From contig NZ_JAOQOK010000001.1 of NCBI RefSeq assembly GCF_025961835.1, positions 2,976,001 through 3,040,000 of the forward strand: 64,000 nucleotides of DNA. The letters run 5' to 3'. The translations under genes were made by a program, and so were the position numbers. Source of the stretch: Sphingobium sp. B2D3C (GTDB lineage Bacteria > Pseudomonadota > Alphaproteobacteria > Sphingomonadales > Sphingomonadaceae). Position 1 is the first letter of the stretch, and every line of letters starts with the position of its first letter. This document shows positions 35,493 through 44,010 of the stretch, piece by piece. Below the pieces are notes generated by a model, which searched no databases, was not told where the DNA came from, and saw only the letters and a program-made list of their open reading frames with translations.

Positions 35493-35828
35493 ATGGACCC
35501 TAAATCGATCCTGCCGGCCGCCATCGAAACGATCAGCTCGCTCACGCCCGCGCTCATCGGCTCGGCCGTCGCACAGGCGTGGAAACCGGGTCTGAGCTGG
35601 CGCCAACGGTTCGTGCAATGGGTGGTCGGCTCGACGGTGAGCTACTACGCCACGCAGGGCATCGTCGCCTTCACAGGCTGGAATGAGTTTGTGGCGCAGT
35701 CGATCGGCTTCGGCATCGCGCTGGTCGCCTTCGACGCCACGCCGCGCGTGATCGCCTCGGCCTCTGACACGCTCACCCATGCGCCGGGCCGCCTTTCCGA
35801 TCTCATCTTTGGCAAATGGAAGGACTGA
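35493..35828 (+). CDS. Putative holin
   Basis: 111 aa with two or three hydrophobic segments (LTPALIGSAVAQAW, FVQWVVGSTVSYYATQGIVAF, QSIGFGIALVAF). Directly precedes the endolysin and spanins, where the holin is expected. Not similar by eye to P2 gpY; called from position and topology. Confidence 0.7.
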   Translation: MDPKSILPAAIETISSLTPALIGSAVAQAWKPGLSWRQRFVQWVVGSTVSYYATQGIVAFTGWNEFVAQSIGFGIALVAFDATPRVIASASDTLTHAPGRLSDLIFGKWKD

Positions 35829-35831
35829 GCC

Positions 35832-36284
35832 ATGCAGCTCTCGCCGAACTTTTCTCTGGCCGAATTCACCGCATCGGCCACCGCGAAGGCACAGAAGATC
35901 GACAACAGCCCGAACGCGCAGCAGATCGCTGCGATGCAACTGCTCTGCGCCAAGGTGCTCGAGCCGTTGCGCGCGCATTATGGCAAGCCTGTGCGCGTCA
36001 CCTCTGGCTATCGATCGCCGGCACTTTGCGTGGCCGTGGGATCCACGGTCAAAAGCCAGCATGCGCTGGGCGAGGCGGCCGATCTCGAGGTGGTCGGCGT
36101 CGATAACTTCACCGCCGCCACTTTCATTCGCGATGCCTTGCCGTTCGATCAGCTCATTCTCGAGAATTATGTGCGGGGCCAGCACGATAGTGGCTGGATC
36201 CATGTGAGCTATCGCGCCGGTAGCCTGCGGCATGAGGCCCTCACTTATTCCCGCCGTACCTTTTTCACGGGCCTTTTGTCGTGA
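35832..36284 (+). CDS. Endolysin, peptidase M15A family
   Basis: 150 aa. Zinc-peptidase of the D-Ala-D-Ala carboxypeptidase type: VTSGYRSPALCVAVGS, SQHALGEAADLEV (His and Asp ligands) and the last ligand in SGWIHVSYR. Cleaves peptidoglycan cross-links after holin release. No signal peptide, so it depends on the holin. P2 uses a different enzyme (gpK), so the lysis module is an exchange. Confidence 0.92.
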   Translation: MQLSPNFSLAEFTASATAKAQKIDNSPNAQQIAAMQLLCAKVLEPLRAHYGKPVRVTSGYRSPALCVAVGSTVKSQHALGEAADLEVVGVDNFTAATFIRDALPFDQLILENYVRGQHDSGWIHVSYRAGSLRHEALTYSRRTFFTGLLS

Positions 36285-36772
36285 AGTGGGCGCTCGGGAT
36301 CCTCAAGGCTAGTTGGGCCATGCTGAGCGGCTCGCGTGAGACGCTGATCCTGCTGGGCCTCGCCGGTGCAGCAGCCGGGCTTTACGCCTGGGGGGCAAGC
36401 GGCCGCGCCGAGCGCGACCGCCTCGAGGCATGGGCGCGGCAGCTTTGCCTCGCCGCCGGCGGCGAATTTACCGGCACCAAGCCCAAGGGCAAAGCCGCGT
36501 TGGACGGCTGCACCGCGCTGGTGGCCAGCCATGCCGCCTACAAACGGGAATCGCAGAGCGCCACGGCCACCACTCTTGCCCGCGCAGCTGAGCGCACGCA
36601 GGCGAAGGTCGCCGCCGATCACGCCCTTGCAATCGCGCAGGCCGCGCGCCGCACCGCCAATGTTCAAGCCATGGAGAAAGCAGATGAAACGATCGGGCCG
36701 GATGATCGCGTTGGGGGTGATTGGTTTGATCGCCTCAACGACCTTGCAGGGCTGCGCCCAGCGCCAGATTGA
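36281..36772 (+). CDS. Spanin inner-membrane subunit (Rz-like)
   Basis: 163 aa. Cytoplasmic start, one membrane helix (LILLGLAGAAAGLYAWGA, about 24-41), then a periplasmic coiled-coil-prone Ala/Glu/Arg/Gln region. Its last 89 bases are shared with the Rz1-like lipoprotein in another frame. Overlaps the endolysin by 4 nt. Called from topology and nested arrangement. Confidence 0.7.
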   Translation: MKWALGILKASWAMLSGSRETLILLGLAGAAAGLYAWGASGRAERDRLEAWARQLCLAAGGEFTGTKPKGKAALDGCTALVASHAAYKRESQSATATTLARAAERTQAKVAADHALAIAQAARRTANVQAMEKADETIGPDDRVGGDWFDRLNDLAGLRPAPD

Positions 36773-36998
36773 AACGGCGCCGGCTGTCATTGCGGTGGAA
36801 GTGAAAGACACGCCCCCGGCGGATCTGCTGGCCTGCCCGGCAATGCCTGCGCCATTCCCGAGCGATGCCGCGGCCACAATCCCGCCGGCGGTGCGATCGG
36901 CGCTCATCGCCCTTGCCACGGCTTACGCGGACACGCGCGATCAGCTGCTGCGCGTCATCCGCTGGCATGAGCCGGGCGCCTGCGCGGATCCGCGCTGA
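36684..36998 (+). CDS. Spanin outer-membrane lipoprotein (Rz1-like)
   Basis: 104 aa from ATG 36684, starting inside the Rz-like gene. N-terminus MKRSGRMIALGVIGLIAST with lipobox LQGC, a Pro-rich mature part (DTPPADLLACPAMPAPFP) and a helical end. Together with the Rz-like protein it would fuse inner and outer membranes in the last step of lysis. The nested Rz/Rz1 layout is classic. Confidence 0.75.
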   Translation: MKRSGRMIALGVIGLIASTTLQGCAQRQIETAPAVIAVEVKDTPPADLLACPAMPAPFPSDAAATIPPAVRSALIALATAYADTRDQLLRVIRWHEPGACADPR

Positions 36999-37516
36999 TG
37001 AAAAAGCCGGCGAGCCTTCGTGCCCACCTCACTGCCTATTTGCCCGAGCTGCAGACGCACCCGGATCGCCTTGCCATCTATGTCGAGAGCGGCAGCGTCC
37101 GCGCTCTCCAGTCGCGCACCCATAGCTTCGAATATGCCTACAAGCTGCAGGTGGGGCTTTGGGATTTTGCCGGGTCGGCCGATAGCCTCATGCTCCCGCT
37201 GCTGATCTGGCTGGAGACAGAGCAGCCCGAGCGCCTGCGTGATCGCGATGCAACGCCCTTCACCTTTGAGGCCGAGCTGCTGGACAGCGACACCAGCGAT
37301 ATCCTGATCTCGATCGATCTCACCGAGCGCGTGATTGCCAAGCCTCGCGAGGATGGCACCGGCTTTGACCTTGAACACCCGGCTGAGCCGCCTGTGTTTG
37401 AGACGTTCCCCGGCATCGACAATCCATTCATCCAAGGCTGGGGCGGCACCGAGCCGCTCGTGGCAAGCAAAGCGCCTGGCACCATTCTAACACCGGCGAT
37501 CCCGCCAGACGCATGA
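36998..37516 (+). CDS. R: Tail completion protein (P2 gpR)
   Basis: 172 aa. LRAHLTAYLPELQTHPDRLAIYVESG, SFEYAYKLQVGLWDFAG and LPLLIWLETEQPE are gpR landmarks; the C-terminal 50 residues are a longer Pro-rich extension than in P2. Starts on the last base of the Rz1-like gene and overlaps S by 4 nt. Confidence 0.92.
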   Translation: MKKPASLRAHLTAYLPELQTHPDRLAIYVESGSVRALQSRTHSFEYAYKLQVGLWDFAGSADSLMLPLLIWLETEQPERLRDRDATPFTFEAELLDSDTSDILISIDLTERVIAKPREDGTGFDLEHPAEPPVFETFPGIDNPFIQGWGGTEPLVASKAPGTILTPAIPPDA

Positions 37517-38196
37517 GCGAGGAACTGCTCGAACTGGAGGCGATGGCCGGGGCGATCGTGCGGGCGCTGAGCGCCGGCGAGCGCCGTTCCATGCTCCGCA
37601 AGATGGCCCAGCGCCTTGCCCTGAGCCAGCGCCAGCGCATCGCCGCCCAGCGCGCGCCCGATGGCAGCGCCTTTGAGCCGCGCACACAAAAGACGCCTGC
37701 GATCCCCTCGCGCGGTCCAGCTTGCTTCCTTTATCCATCGAGCAGCGGCGTGCGCCGCGTGATCATGCGCGGCTTCTCATGGGACAGCGATCGCATGATG
37801 ACCGGCTTCGATGTTGAGGCGGGCGGCATTCGATCCTTCCACTTCGACAAGGTGGTGAAGTGGCTTCCCGTGCCCGAGGAATATCGCGGGGGCGGCGGCA
37901 GCACATTGCGTCGCAAGGGCGGCCTACGCCGCCGCGCTATGTTCCGGCGGCTCTCATCGGGCCGCTATCTGCGCTCTGGCGTGGATGATCGCGGCTTTTG
38001 GGTGGGGTTTAGCGGGAAAGCGAGCGAGATCGCCGGCATCCATCAGCACGGGCTGCGCGATAAGCCCTCGCTGCGCGCCCGTGCGATTTCTTATCCCAAA
38101 CGCGAACTGATCGGGGCGACCGAGGCGGACCGGGAAATGCTCATCAACCTGCTTTATCAACAGCTCGTCGAGGCGGCTCTGGTCTTAGATGTCTAG
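37513..38196 (+). CDS. S: Tail completion/virion morphogenesis protein (P2 gpS)
   Basis: 227 aa. MARKMAQRLALSQRQRIAAQRAPDGSAFEPR-type start, KGGLRRRAMFRRLSSGRYLR, VGFSGKASEIAGIHQHGLRD and PKRELIGATEADREML are typical of gpS. It is about 75 residues longer than P2 gpS because of an insertion between residues 60 and 130. Last gene of the O-to-S operon. Confidence 0.93.
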   Translation: MSEELLELEAMAGAIVRALSAGERRSMLRKMAQRLALSQRQRIAAQRAPDGSAFEPRTQKTPAIPSRGPACFLYPSSSGVRRVIMRGFSWDSDRMMTGFDVEAGGIRSFHFDKVVKWLPVPEEYRGGGGSTLRRKGGLRRRAMFRRLSSGRYLRSGVDDRGFWVGFSGKASEIAGIHQHGLRDKPSLRARAISYPKRELIGATEADREMLINLLYQQLVEAALVLDV

Positions 38197-38217
38197 GATG
38201 GCCGACCTACTGTTGGA

Positions 38218-39210
38218 CTAATATTTACAGAGCCAGACGATGCCGGCATCACATCCAATAGTAGGGGCTTGCTTAATCGGTCTATCTGGCCGGGCAGGGC
38301 CTTCCGGAGGCGTCGCCGCCTGCAGCATCAGCTGATCAGTAGCGGCCGACCGGTAGGATGCACCCTTTCTGTCGAACACATCGGTGCGCGTTACCCAACC
38401 AGTTGTCTGTGTAGGCAGCTTACCGCCGACGAATGAACCGTTGCCCGTAATCATGAAAGCGTACGTGCAGCGCTGCTTCGCGCCTACTGGGGTGCAGCGC
38501 GCGTCGGGACGGACATCGAACACGTATTCCTGAGTTTGGATGCCGATGTCGACAACCACCTCATTTTTGCTGAGCTTGGCCATGCCCATGGACATGCCGA
38601 TCTGGATACGTGGCGCGCGTGCAAATGCCTCTGCTAATGACGCTGCGAGCATAGCATTCAGAGGAACCGGTGCATTATTAGCACGAGGTGAAGAAGCAAG
38701 TTGAGGTTGCGAGGGCTTTGGCGGAGCATCCCAATAATAATTGACATCCGCGTTAGCGATGTATTCCAGATTTACTGTGTGACTAATGTCAGCCAGTCGG
38801 GCGGTGAATGCGTTTCCCTTGTTGTCGATTAACCGACCTTTCTCGACGTCCTCTCGAAAACTGTCGTAGGTCATTCCATTGAAAAAGGCGACGGTGAGAT
38901 TTCCATCACAAAATTTGAGATCCGCCATTTTCGTGGGCTGCCGTTTACCACCCACGCGTTGTGGCTCATCATACCTTGCTGAGTAGTAGGCAGTCATTTT
39001 CAGACCAGCTCCTCCGGAGCAAAACTTAGGTTGAAAAAACACATAAGTATAATTGTCGTCAGGGCTGCTCGTCGGAGTTTGAAGCGCAACAGGTCGCTCA
39101 GGCGTCGGGAGGGGAACATTGGGCCCGCGATAATAATGAGGAGGCTGCGCTAACGCCGCGTTCGCGCAGCCTAGCGTGCTCAACAAAACGATTAAAGCGC
39201 GTGAACGCAT
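38218..39210 (-). CDS. Exported protein of unknown function (prophage cargo)
   Basis: 330 aa from ATG 39210 (GGGGGGTGAG directly upstream). Signal peptide about 1-22 ending A-L-A before QPPHYY, then a Pro-rich spacer and a mixed fold with four cysteines that could form disulphides (FCSGGAG, FCDGN, RCTPVGAKQRC) and a final GCDAGIVWLC. No family recognised. Opposite to the late genes, more AT-rich than neighbours, and inserted exactly between S and the J operon. Likely expressed from the lysogen and possibly alters the host surface. Confidence 0.65.
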   Translation of the reverse strand: MRSRALIVLLSTLGCANAALAQPPHYYRGPNVPLPTPERPVALQTPTSSPDDNYTYVFFQPKFCSGGAGLKMTAYYSARYDEPQRVGGKRQPTKMADLKFCDGNLTVAFFNGMTYDSFREDVEKGRLIDNKGNAFTARLADISHTVNLEYIANADVNYYWDAPPKPSQPQLASSPRANNAPVPLNAMLAASLAEAFARAPRIQIGMSMGMAKLSKNEVVVDIGIQTQEYVFDVRPDARCTPVGAKQRCTYAFMITGNGSFVGGKLPTQTTGWVTRTDVFDRKGASYRSAATDQLMLQAATPPEGPARPDRPIKQAPTIGCDAGIVWLCKY

Positions 39211-39390
39211 CTCACCCCCCACTCGAAAACAGCGGCCAAACCGGAATTAAATCCTATCAATCGGCCCAATAGAATCAAACTAGATCGTGGCTACAAATCA
39301 AAATCGGGTTCGCCGTGGAGGGGTAACCAATCCGTAGCGCCCCATTAAATATCTGGTCTCTGGGTCTTCGTCTTTAGCTCAATGACTTGC

Positions 39391-39417
39391 CATAGGGCGA
39401 GAGCGTCTCGCCCTATG
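39391..39417. promoter_or_regulatory. Late-operon palindrome 2 (before J)
   Basis: CATAGGGCGAGA / GCG / TCTCGCCCTATG, perfect 12-bp arms; shares the GGGYGAGA-N3-TCTCRCCC core with 31685 and 43951. Ends about 35-44 bp before J. The surrounding 39211-39451 has no gene. Confidence 0.65.
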
Positions 39418-39451
39418 CACTTCGTAGAATAGCCCGTCCGCCTCGGCCGAA

Positions 39452-40456
39452 ATGGCCGGCATGGCTGATGCAACTTTCACCGCAGTCGATCTCTCGCGCC
39501 TTCCAGCGCCGGATGTGATCGAAAAGCTCAACTTTGAGACGATTTTCGCCGATGCGGTGGCGCAGATGCAGGCGCGCATGCCTGATTTTGAGGCGCGTGA
39601 CAGCGATCCCGCGACCAAACTGCTGCAAGTCACCGCCTATCTCGCCCAGCTTCTGCGCCAGCGTGTCAACGATGCCGCCCGCGCCGTCATGCCTGCCTAT
39701 GCCACCGGCGCGGATCTCGACAACATCGCAGCCCTGTTCGGCATCGCCCGCCTCACGCTCACGCCCGCCAATACCGAGCTGGGCATCCCGGCGGTCATGG
39801 AGAGCGATGTCGATTTCCGCCGGCGCATGGTGCTGGCGCCCGAGGGTTACTCCGTCGCCGGGCCGGAAGGGGCCTATATCTTCCATGCGCTGAGCGCCGA
39901 TCCGCTGGTGCTCGATGCCAGCGCCGCCAGCCCGGAGCCGGATGACATTCGCGCGCTCGTGCTCTCGGTGCTTGCGGATCACGATGCCAATCCGGCGCTG
40001 ATCGATGCCATGACGCAGGCGCTCGATGGCGCCACATGGCCGGGCGAAGTCGTCGTTTCCGTGCTCTCACGCGCAGAGACTGGCGAGGCTTCCCCAGCGC
40101 TGATCGCGACCGTGGAGGCGCACCTCTCCGATGAGACGATCAGGCCGCTCACGGATCATGTGATCGCGCAATCGGCCGAGATCGTCGGTTTCGAGGTGGA
40201 TGCGACCCTCACCACATTCAGCGGGCCAGATGGCGCGGTGGTGCTCGATGCCGCGCGCGCGAGCCTCGATCGCTATGTGGAAGAGAGCCACCGGATCGGC
40301 CGCGATATTACGATTTCGGGGCTGCACGCGGCTTTGCACGTTGAAGGCGTGCAGAATGTCGTGCTGGCCCAGCCCACCGCAGATCTCATCATCAGCCGGA
40401 CGCAGGCACCCTTCTGCACCGGGATCTCGCTCACCTATGCGGGCACCGGCGAATGA
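39452..40456 (+). CDS. J: Baseplate J-like protein (P2 gpJ)
   Basis: 334 aa; ATG 39461 is an alternative start. DVIEKLNFETIFADAVAQMQARMP, TKLLQVTAYLAQLLRQRVNDAARAVMPAYATGADLDNIAALFG and FRRRMVLAPEGYSVAGPEGAYIFHAL are textbook gpJ. Wedge component at the baseplate edge. Overlaps I by 4 nt. Confidence 0.96.
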   Translation: MAGMADATFTAVDLSRLPAPDVIEKLNFETIFADAVAQMQARMPDFEARDSDPATKLLQVTAYLAQLLRQRVNDAARAVMPAYATGADLDNIAALFGIARLTLTPANTELGIPAVMESDVDFRRRMVLAPEGYSVAGPEGAYIFHALSADPLVLDASAASPEPDDIRALVLSVLADHDANPALIDAMTQALDGATWPGEVVVSVLSRAETGEASPALIATVEAHLSDETIRPLTDHVIAQSAEIVGFEVDATLTTFSGPDGAVVLDAARASLDRYVEESHRIGRDITISGLHAALHVEGVQNVVLAQPTADLIISRTQAPFCTGISLTYAGTGE

Positions 40457-41004
40457 CCGCGCCCAGCATCCTGCCGTCTGGCTCAACGCCGCTCGAGAAA
40501 GCGCTCGAGCAGGTGATCGCCGCCGCGCTCGATATCCCGGCACCAATCCGCAATGTCTGGTCGCCGGATCAATGCCCGATCGAGCTGCTGCCATGGCTGG
40601 CTTGGGGCCTGAGCCTCGATAACTGGTCATCGGACTGGTCGGAGGCGATCAAGCGCGAGCGCGTGCGCAAGGCGATCCCGATCGCGCGCCAGAAGGGCAC
40701 GGCCGCCAGCGTGCGCAGCGTCGTGCAGAGCTTTGGCGGTTCGGTTGCGATCCGCGAGTGGTGGCAGCAGGAGCCGCGCGGCATCCCGCACACATTCGAG
40801 CTGCTGCTCAATCTTGAGCAGGCTGGCGCCCCGGCAAGCGCCGCCTTTGTCGATCAGGTCATTGCCGAGGTGAGCCGCGCCAAGCCGGTTCGCTCTCACT
40901 TCACATTCACCCAGGGCATCACGGCGCGCGGCGGCATCGGCCTTGTCGCGCGTGCGAGGCCTGCGCTGCTCGCCCGGCTCAGCTGCGCCGCGCCGGCCGC
41001 CTAA
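40453..41004 (+). CDS. I: Tail protein I (P2 gpI)
   Basis: 183 aa. PSILPSGSTPLEKALEQVIA, IRNVWSPDQCPIELLPWLAWGLSLDNW and the KRERVRKAIPIARQKGTAASVRSVVQSFGG stretch identify gpI. Baseplate component linked to the tail fibre encoded next. Confidence 0.95.
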   Translation: MTAPSILPSGSTPLEKALEQVIAAALDIPAPIRNVWSPDQCPIELLPWLAWGLSLDNWSSDWSEAIKRERVRKAIPIARQKGTAASVRSVVQSFGGSVAIREWWQQEPRGIPHTFELLLNLEQAGAPASAAFVDQVIAEVSRAKPVRSHFTFTQGITARGGIGLVARARPALLARLSCAAPAA

Positions 41005-41015
41005 TCGGAGGTTCC

Positions 41016-42614
41016 ATGGCTCTTTCTATCATTGTCACCGATGCCGGGCGCGCTGCTCTGGTCAATGCCGCGAACAACGGCACCAATCCGGTGGTGATCA
41101 CGCAAGCCGGCATCACTGCCACCGCCGTCGTGCCTTCAGCCAGCGCCACCGCCATTCCCGGCGAGATCAAACGCATCTCGACATTCTCGGGTGATGTGGT
41201 GGCCGATGACATGATCCACCTCGTTGTGCGTGATGAGACAGCTGATAGCTACGCGCTGCGCAGCTTCGGCCTCTATCTCGCCGATGGCACGCTGTTCGCC
41301 ATCTATGGCCAACCCGAGCCGGTTGTGGAGAAGTCCGCGCAGGCGATGATGCTGCTCGCGATCGACATTGCCTTTGCCGATATCGATGCCGCCGCGATCA
41401 CCTTCGGCGATGCCAATTTCATCAACCCACCTGCCACCGAGGAGGCGCAGGGCGTGGTGGAACTGGCGACTCCGGCAGAGACCGCCGCTGGCGTCGACAC
41501 CACGCGCGCGGTGCATCCCAAGGGCCTCAAGGATACCGTCACGAGCTGGCTCAACGCGCGCTTCGGCGAGGGAAACCCGTCGGCATTCATGAAAGGCCTG
41601 CTCTCCACCGCCTCGGCAGCTGCGATGCGCTTGGCTCTTGGGATCAAGAGTGGTGCGCTTAAGGACGAAGGTGCGGGAGGCGGCCTCGATGCGGATCTGC
41701 TCGATGGGCAGCATGGCGCTTATTATGCTGACATTCCTGCGCGCCTCGGTTTTGTGCCGTGGGGGCCGAACAACGACGGTGCTGGCTCCGGCCTCGATGC
41801 CGGTCTGCTGGCTGGCCAGTTGCCCAGCTATTACACCAGTATCACTGCCCGGCTCGGCTACACCCCGCTCAATTCAACGGCATATACGGCTTCCGATGTG
41901 CGCTCGAAGCTGCTGACAGTTGATGGCGCTGGGTCGGGCATCGATGCGGATCTGCTCGATGGCCAGCAAGGCGCCTATTACACCAACATTCCCGACAGGC
42001 TCGGCTACACGCCTTTGAATAAAAACGGGGACACAGCGTACGGCTATATAATTTTCAACGCCGGGCGCGCTGGAAGTAGCTGGATCGGCGCGGCGGGTGG
42101 TGCCGAGTTAGAGGTAACGGCCAGCGCGGGCGGTGGCGCATTCATGGCCTTTCACCGCCCCGGCACTCATGCGTTCTATTTCGGGCTGGACATTGATAAT
42201 CAACTCAAGATCGGCGGATGGAGTTTAGGCAGCGTCGGCCACGTCCTTTGGCATTCGGGCAACGACGGCGCCGGCTCCGGGACGGATGCCGATATGCTGG
42301 ACGGCCTTCACGCCGATGCTTTCGACCGATTTGTTGCGCAAAATCTGTCTGCCACCGATGGCTATGTTGTCCACTCGAACGGCCTCAAGGAATGCTGGAC
42401 GATGCTCTGGGTGCCCGCCGACAGCGCGGCGACATGGGCGCTTCCCGTCGCGCATAGCTCGTGGGTGAATCCCGTCATCGCCATGTCGATCAACAATGGC
42501 GAAAACAACGCCCAGCAGACCGTTGGCATCGTCTCGGCCACGACCTCGCACGTCACCATCTATTCGGCCGTGAACTATGGCCAATATGTTCGCATCCAGA
42601 CCAAAGGCGTTTGA
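41016..42614 (+). CDS. H: Tail fibre protein (P2 gpH-like)
   Basis: 532 aa. The N-terminal 160 residues are the conserved collar/attachment domain (SIIVTDAGRAALVNAANNGT, LRSFGLYLADGTLFAIYGQPEP). The shaft has four imperfect repeats of the form GAGSGLDADLLDGQ...YYTNIPARLGYTPLN (about 215-345). The tip starts near 350 and includes LWVPADSAATWALP. The repeats are typical of trimeric fibres and are a recombination-prone region for host-range change. Confidence 0.9.
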   Translation: MALSIIVTDAGRAALVNAANNGTNPVVITQAGITATAVVPSASATAIPGEIKRISTFSGDVVADDMIHLVVRDETADSYALRSFGLYLADGTLFAIYGQPEPVVEKSAQAMMLLAIDIAFADIDAAAITFGDANFINPPATEEAQGVVELATPAETAAGVDTTRAVHPKGLKDTVTSWLNARFGEGNPSAFMKGLLSTASAAAMRLALGIKSGALKDEGAGGGLDADLLDGQHGAYYADIPARLGFVPWGPNNDGAGSGLDAGLLAGQLPSYYTSITARLGYTPLNSTAYTASDVRSKLLTVDGAGSGIDADLLDGQQGAYYTNIPDRLGYTPLNKNGDTAYGYIIFNAGRAGSSWIGAAGGAELEVTASAGGGAFMAFHRPGTHAFYFGLDIDNQLKIGGWSLGSVGHVLWHSGNDGAGSGTDADMLDGLHADAFDRFVAQNLSATDGYVVHSNGLKECWTMLWVPADSAATWALPVAHSSWVNPVIAMSINNGENNAQQTVGIVSATTSHVTIYSAVNYGQYVRIQTKGV

Positions 42615-42615
42615 A

Positions 42616-42855
42616 ATGGAAGACATGACCATCAAGATTGGCGCGCTCGACAGCGCGACCGGCACAGTGCCCGTCACATTCATGCTGGGTGAGATTGAAC
42701 ACAAGCGCCCCGTTAACGCCGTGATCAAGGAAAACGGCACGCATGATCGCGCCGCAACCGTCGAGCGCGTCAATGAGGTAGCGCGGGGCGTAGCGGAAAA
42801 GATCAGGGTCGGCGTCATCACCTCTGCCCCGCCGCACTCATCAGGCACTGAGTAA
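42616..42855 (+). CDS. Small protein following the tail fibre
   Basis: 79 aa from ATG 42616, one base after the fibre stop. MTIKIGALDSATGTVPVTFMLGEIEHKRPVNAVI looks like a small beta domain. The position suggests a fibre assembly/chaperone or tip protein, but I recognise no family. Between its end and 43001 there is no gene, only a TTGCC...GGCAA dyad near 42930-42951. Confidence 0.65.
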   Translation: MEDMTIKIGALDSATGTVPVTFMLGEIEHKRPVNAVIKENGTHDRAATVERVNEVARGVAEKIRVGVITSAPPHSSGTE

Positions 42856-43001
42856 ACCCGTGCCTTCATTCGACCCGCGATTGTCATGACAGGTGATGCC
42901 AACTTGCATCGGTCATTGAAAAAACGACCAGTTGCCTTCTCTATATGGCAATTAGGTGGTGATTAACCGGCATCGGTGAAACTAACATTCATCAAGTTTG
43001 T

Positions 43002-43418
43002 TTGCCGGAAGTGGAGAAATCAACAACCCTTGCTGCTCTTGTAGTCGACGATGACGCGCTGATCCTGATGCATGCCTGCAATATTCTGGAGGACGCCGGG
43101 TTTCGCTGTTTCGATGCCTGTGATGGGCGAGCCGCAGTCGAGCTTCTCGATTTGCATGCCACCTCAATCAATTTGCTCTTTTCAGATGTGGAAATGCCGG
43201 GTGGCATTGATGGCTTTGCATTGGCCCGTCATGTCACCGAGCACTGGCCACACATCGAAATCGTCATTGCCAGCGGACGAATAGCCCCTGAGCCCGGCGA
43301 CATGCCGGAGCACGCCACATTTGTTGCCAAGCCTTTTAGTGCGCAGAAGGTCCACGACCATCTTCGCGCCTCTCTCCCAGACACGAAAAAGCCTGAGCCG
43401 CTAAAAACTGCGGTCTAG
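43002..43418 (+). CDS. Single-domain response regulator receiver (cargo)
   Basis: About 138 aa; start uncertain (TTG 43002 or GTG 43011, neither with a clear ribosome binding site). CheY-like receiver: acidic pocket VVDDDALILM, phospho-Asp in LLFSDVEMPGGIDG, Ser in EIVIASGR and Lys in FVAKPFSAQKV, so all phosphotransfer residues are present. No output domain. It resembles receivers attached to or paired with hybrid histidine kinases in alphaproteobacteria. Located in a structural-gene junction of the prophage, so probably acquired from a host and able to compete in a host phosphorelay. Confidence 0.85.
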   Translation: MPEVEKSTTLAALVVDDDALILMHACNILEDAGFRCFDACDGRAAVELLDLHATSINLLFSDVEMPGGIDGFALARHVTEHWPHIEIVIASGRIAPEPGDMPEHATFVAKPFSAQKVHDHLRASLPDTKKPEPLKTAV

Positions 43419-43473
43419 TTTCAAAATCCGCTGGGCTTAAGCGCCCAAACGTTCAAAAACAGCAGAGTGATCA

Positions 43474-43593
43474 ATGGCATCAAGCAACGATGATCCGGAA
43501 CGTCCTCCATCTTCAAGGGGCGGAGGAAATCTTGCAATCGTTGCAGTATTTCTCGCCATTTCCGTCCTCGCGGTTATGGCAATGCTTGTTTAG
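43474..43593 (+). CDS. Small membrane protein (39 aa)
   Basis: ATG 43474 to TAG 43593: a polar Ser/Pro/Gly start, then one helix (NLAIVAVFLAISVLAVMAML). An AGAGTG purine run lies 6 nt upstream. Follows the receiver gene by 55 bp. Function unknown. Confidence 0.5.
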   Translation: MASSNDDPERPPSSRGGGNLAIVAVFLAISVLAVMAMLV

Positions 43594-43853
43594 CCCGGTC
43601 CCACATTGGACAGCGCTAGCGGCTTAATGCCGCGCCGGTTTGCTTCCTCGAGAACAGCAGCTTGAAGCGCAGACACGCAATCGGCCGCTGCACTTCGTCG
43701 TGCCATCCAAGCCAGCTCATTATCGCTCATTTTCTTTGCCATCTCGGCGCAAGCTTGCTGCAACAGGCGCATCCCGGAATCCCGAATTCGAAGTCTGATC
43801 ATGGGCGCAACTAGCCCGATAAGCTGCCCCGCAGTACCTGTCCCTTCGGGCAA
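43590..43853 (-). CDS. Small hypothetical protein (87 aa)
   Basis: Convergent with the 39-aa gene (4-nt overlap). Residues 18-60 (MIRLRIRDSGMRLLQQACAEMAKKMSDNELAWMARRSAAADC) look like a compact helical domain; it may start at that inner Met. No family recognised; plausible because composition is protein-like and nothing else occupies the interval. Confidence 0.45.
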   Translation of the reverse strand: MPEGTGTAGQLIGLVAPMIRLRIRDSGMRLLQQACAEMAKKMSDNELAWMARRSAAADCVSALQAAVLEEANRRGIKPLALSNVGPG

Positions 43854-43950
43854 AAATCGGCCTCAACTGTATCGATCAACGTGCCAGAACGCCTTGGAGG
43901 GGCTTGAGGGGCAACAGCCGCCTGCCTACCACTGTCCGAGCTCAATCATC

Positions 43951-43981
43951 TTCATCGGGCGAGACGTTCTCACCCGATGAA
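43951..43981. promoter_or_regulatory. Late-operon palindrome 3 (before V)
   Basis: TTCATCGGGCGAGA / CGT / TCTCACCCGATGAA, 14-bp arms with one mismatch; the same core as at 31685 and 39391. It ends 29 bp before the V start. Confidence 0.65.
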
Positions 43982-44010
43982 GCCCCGCGCATGAGCGATA
44001 ACCGCGCGGC

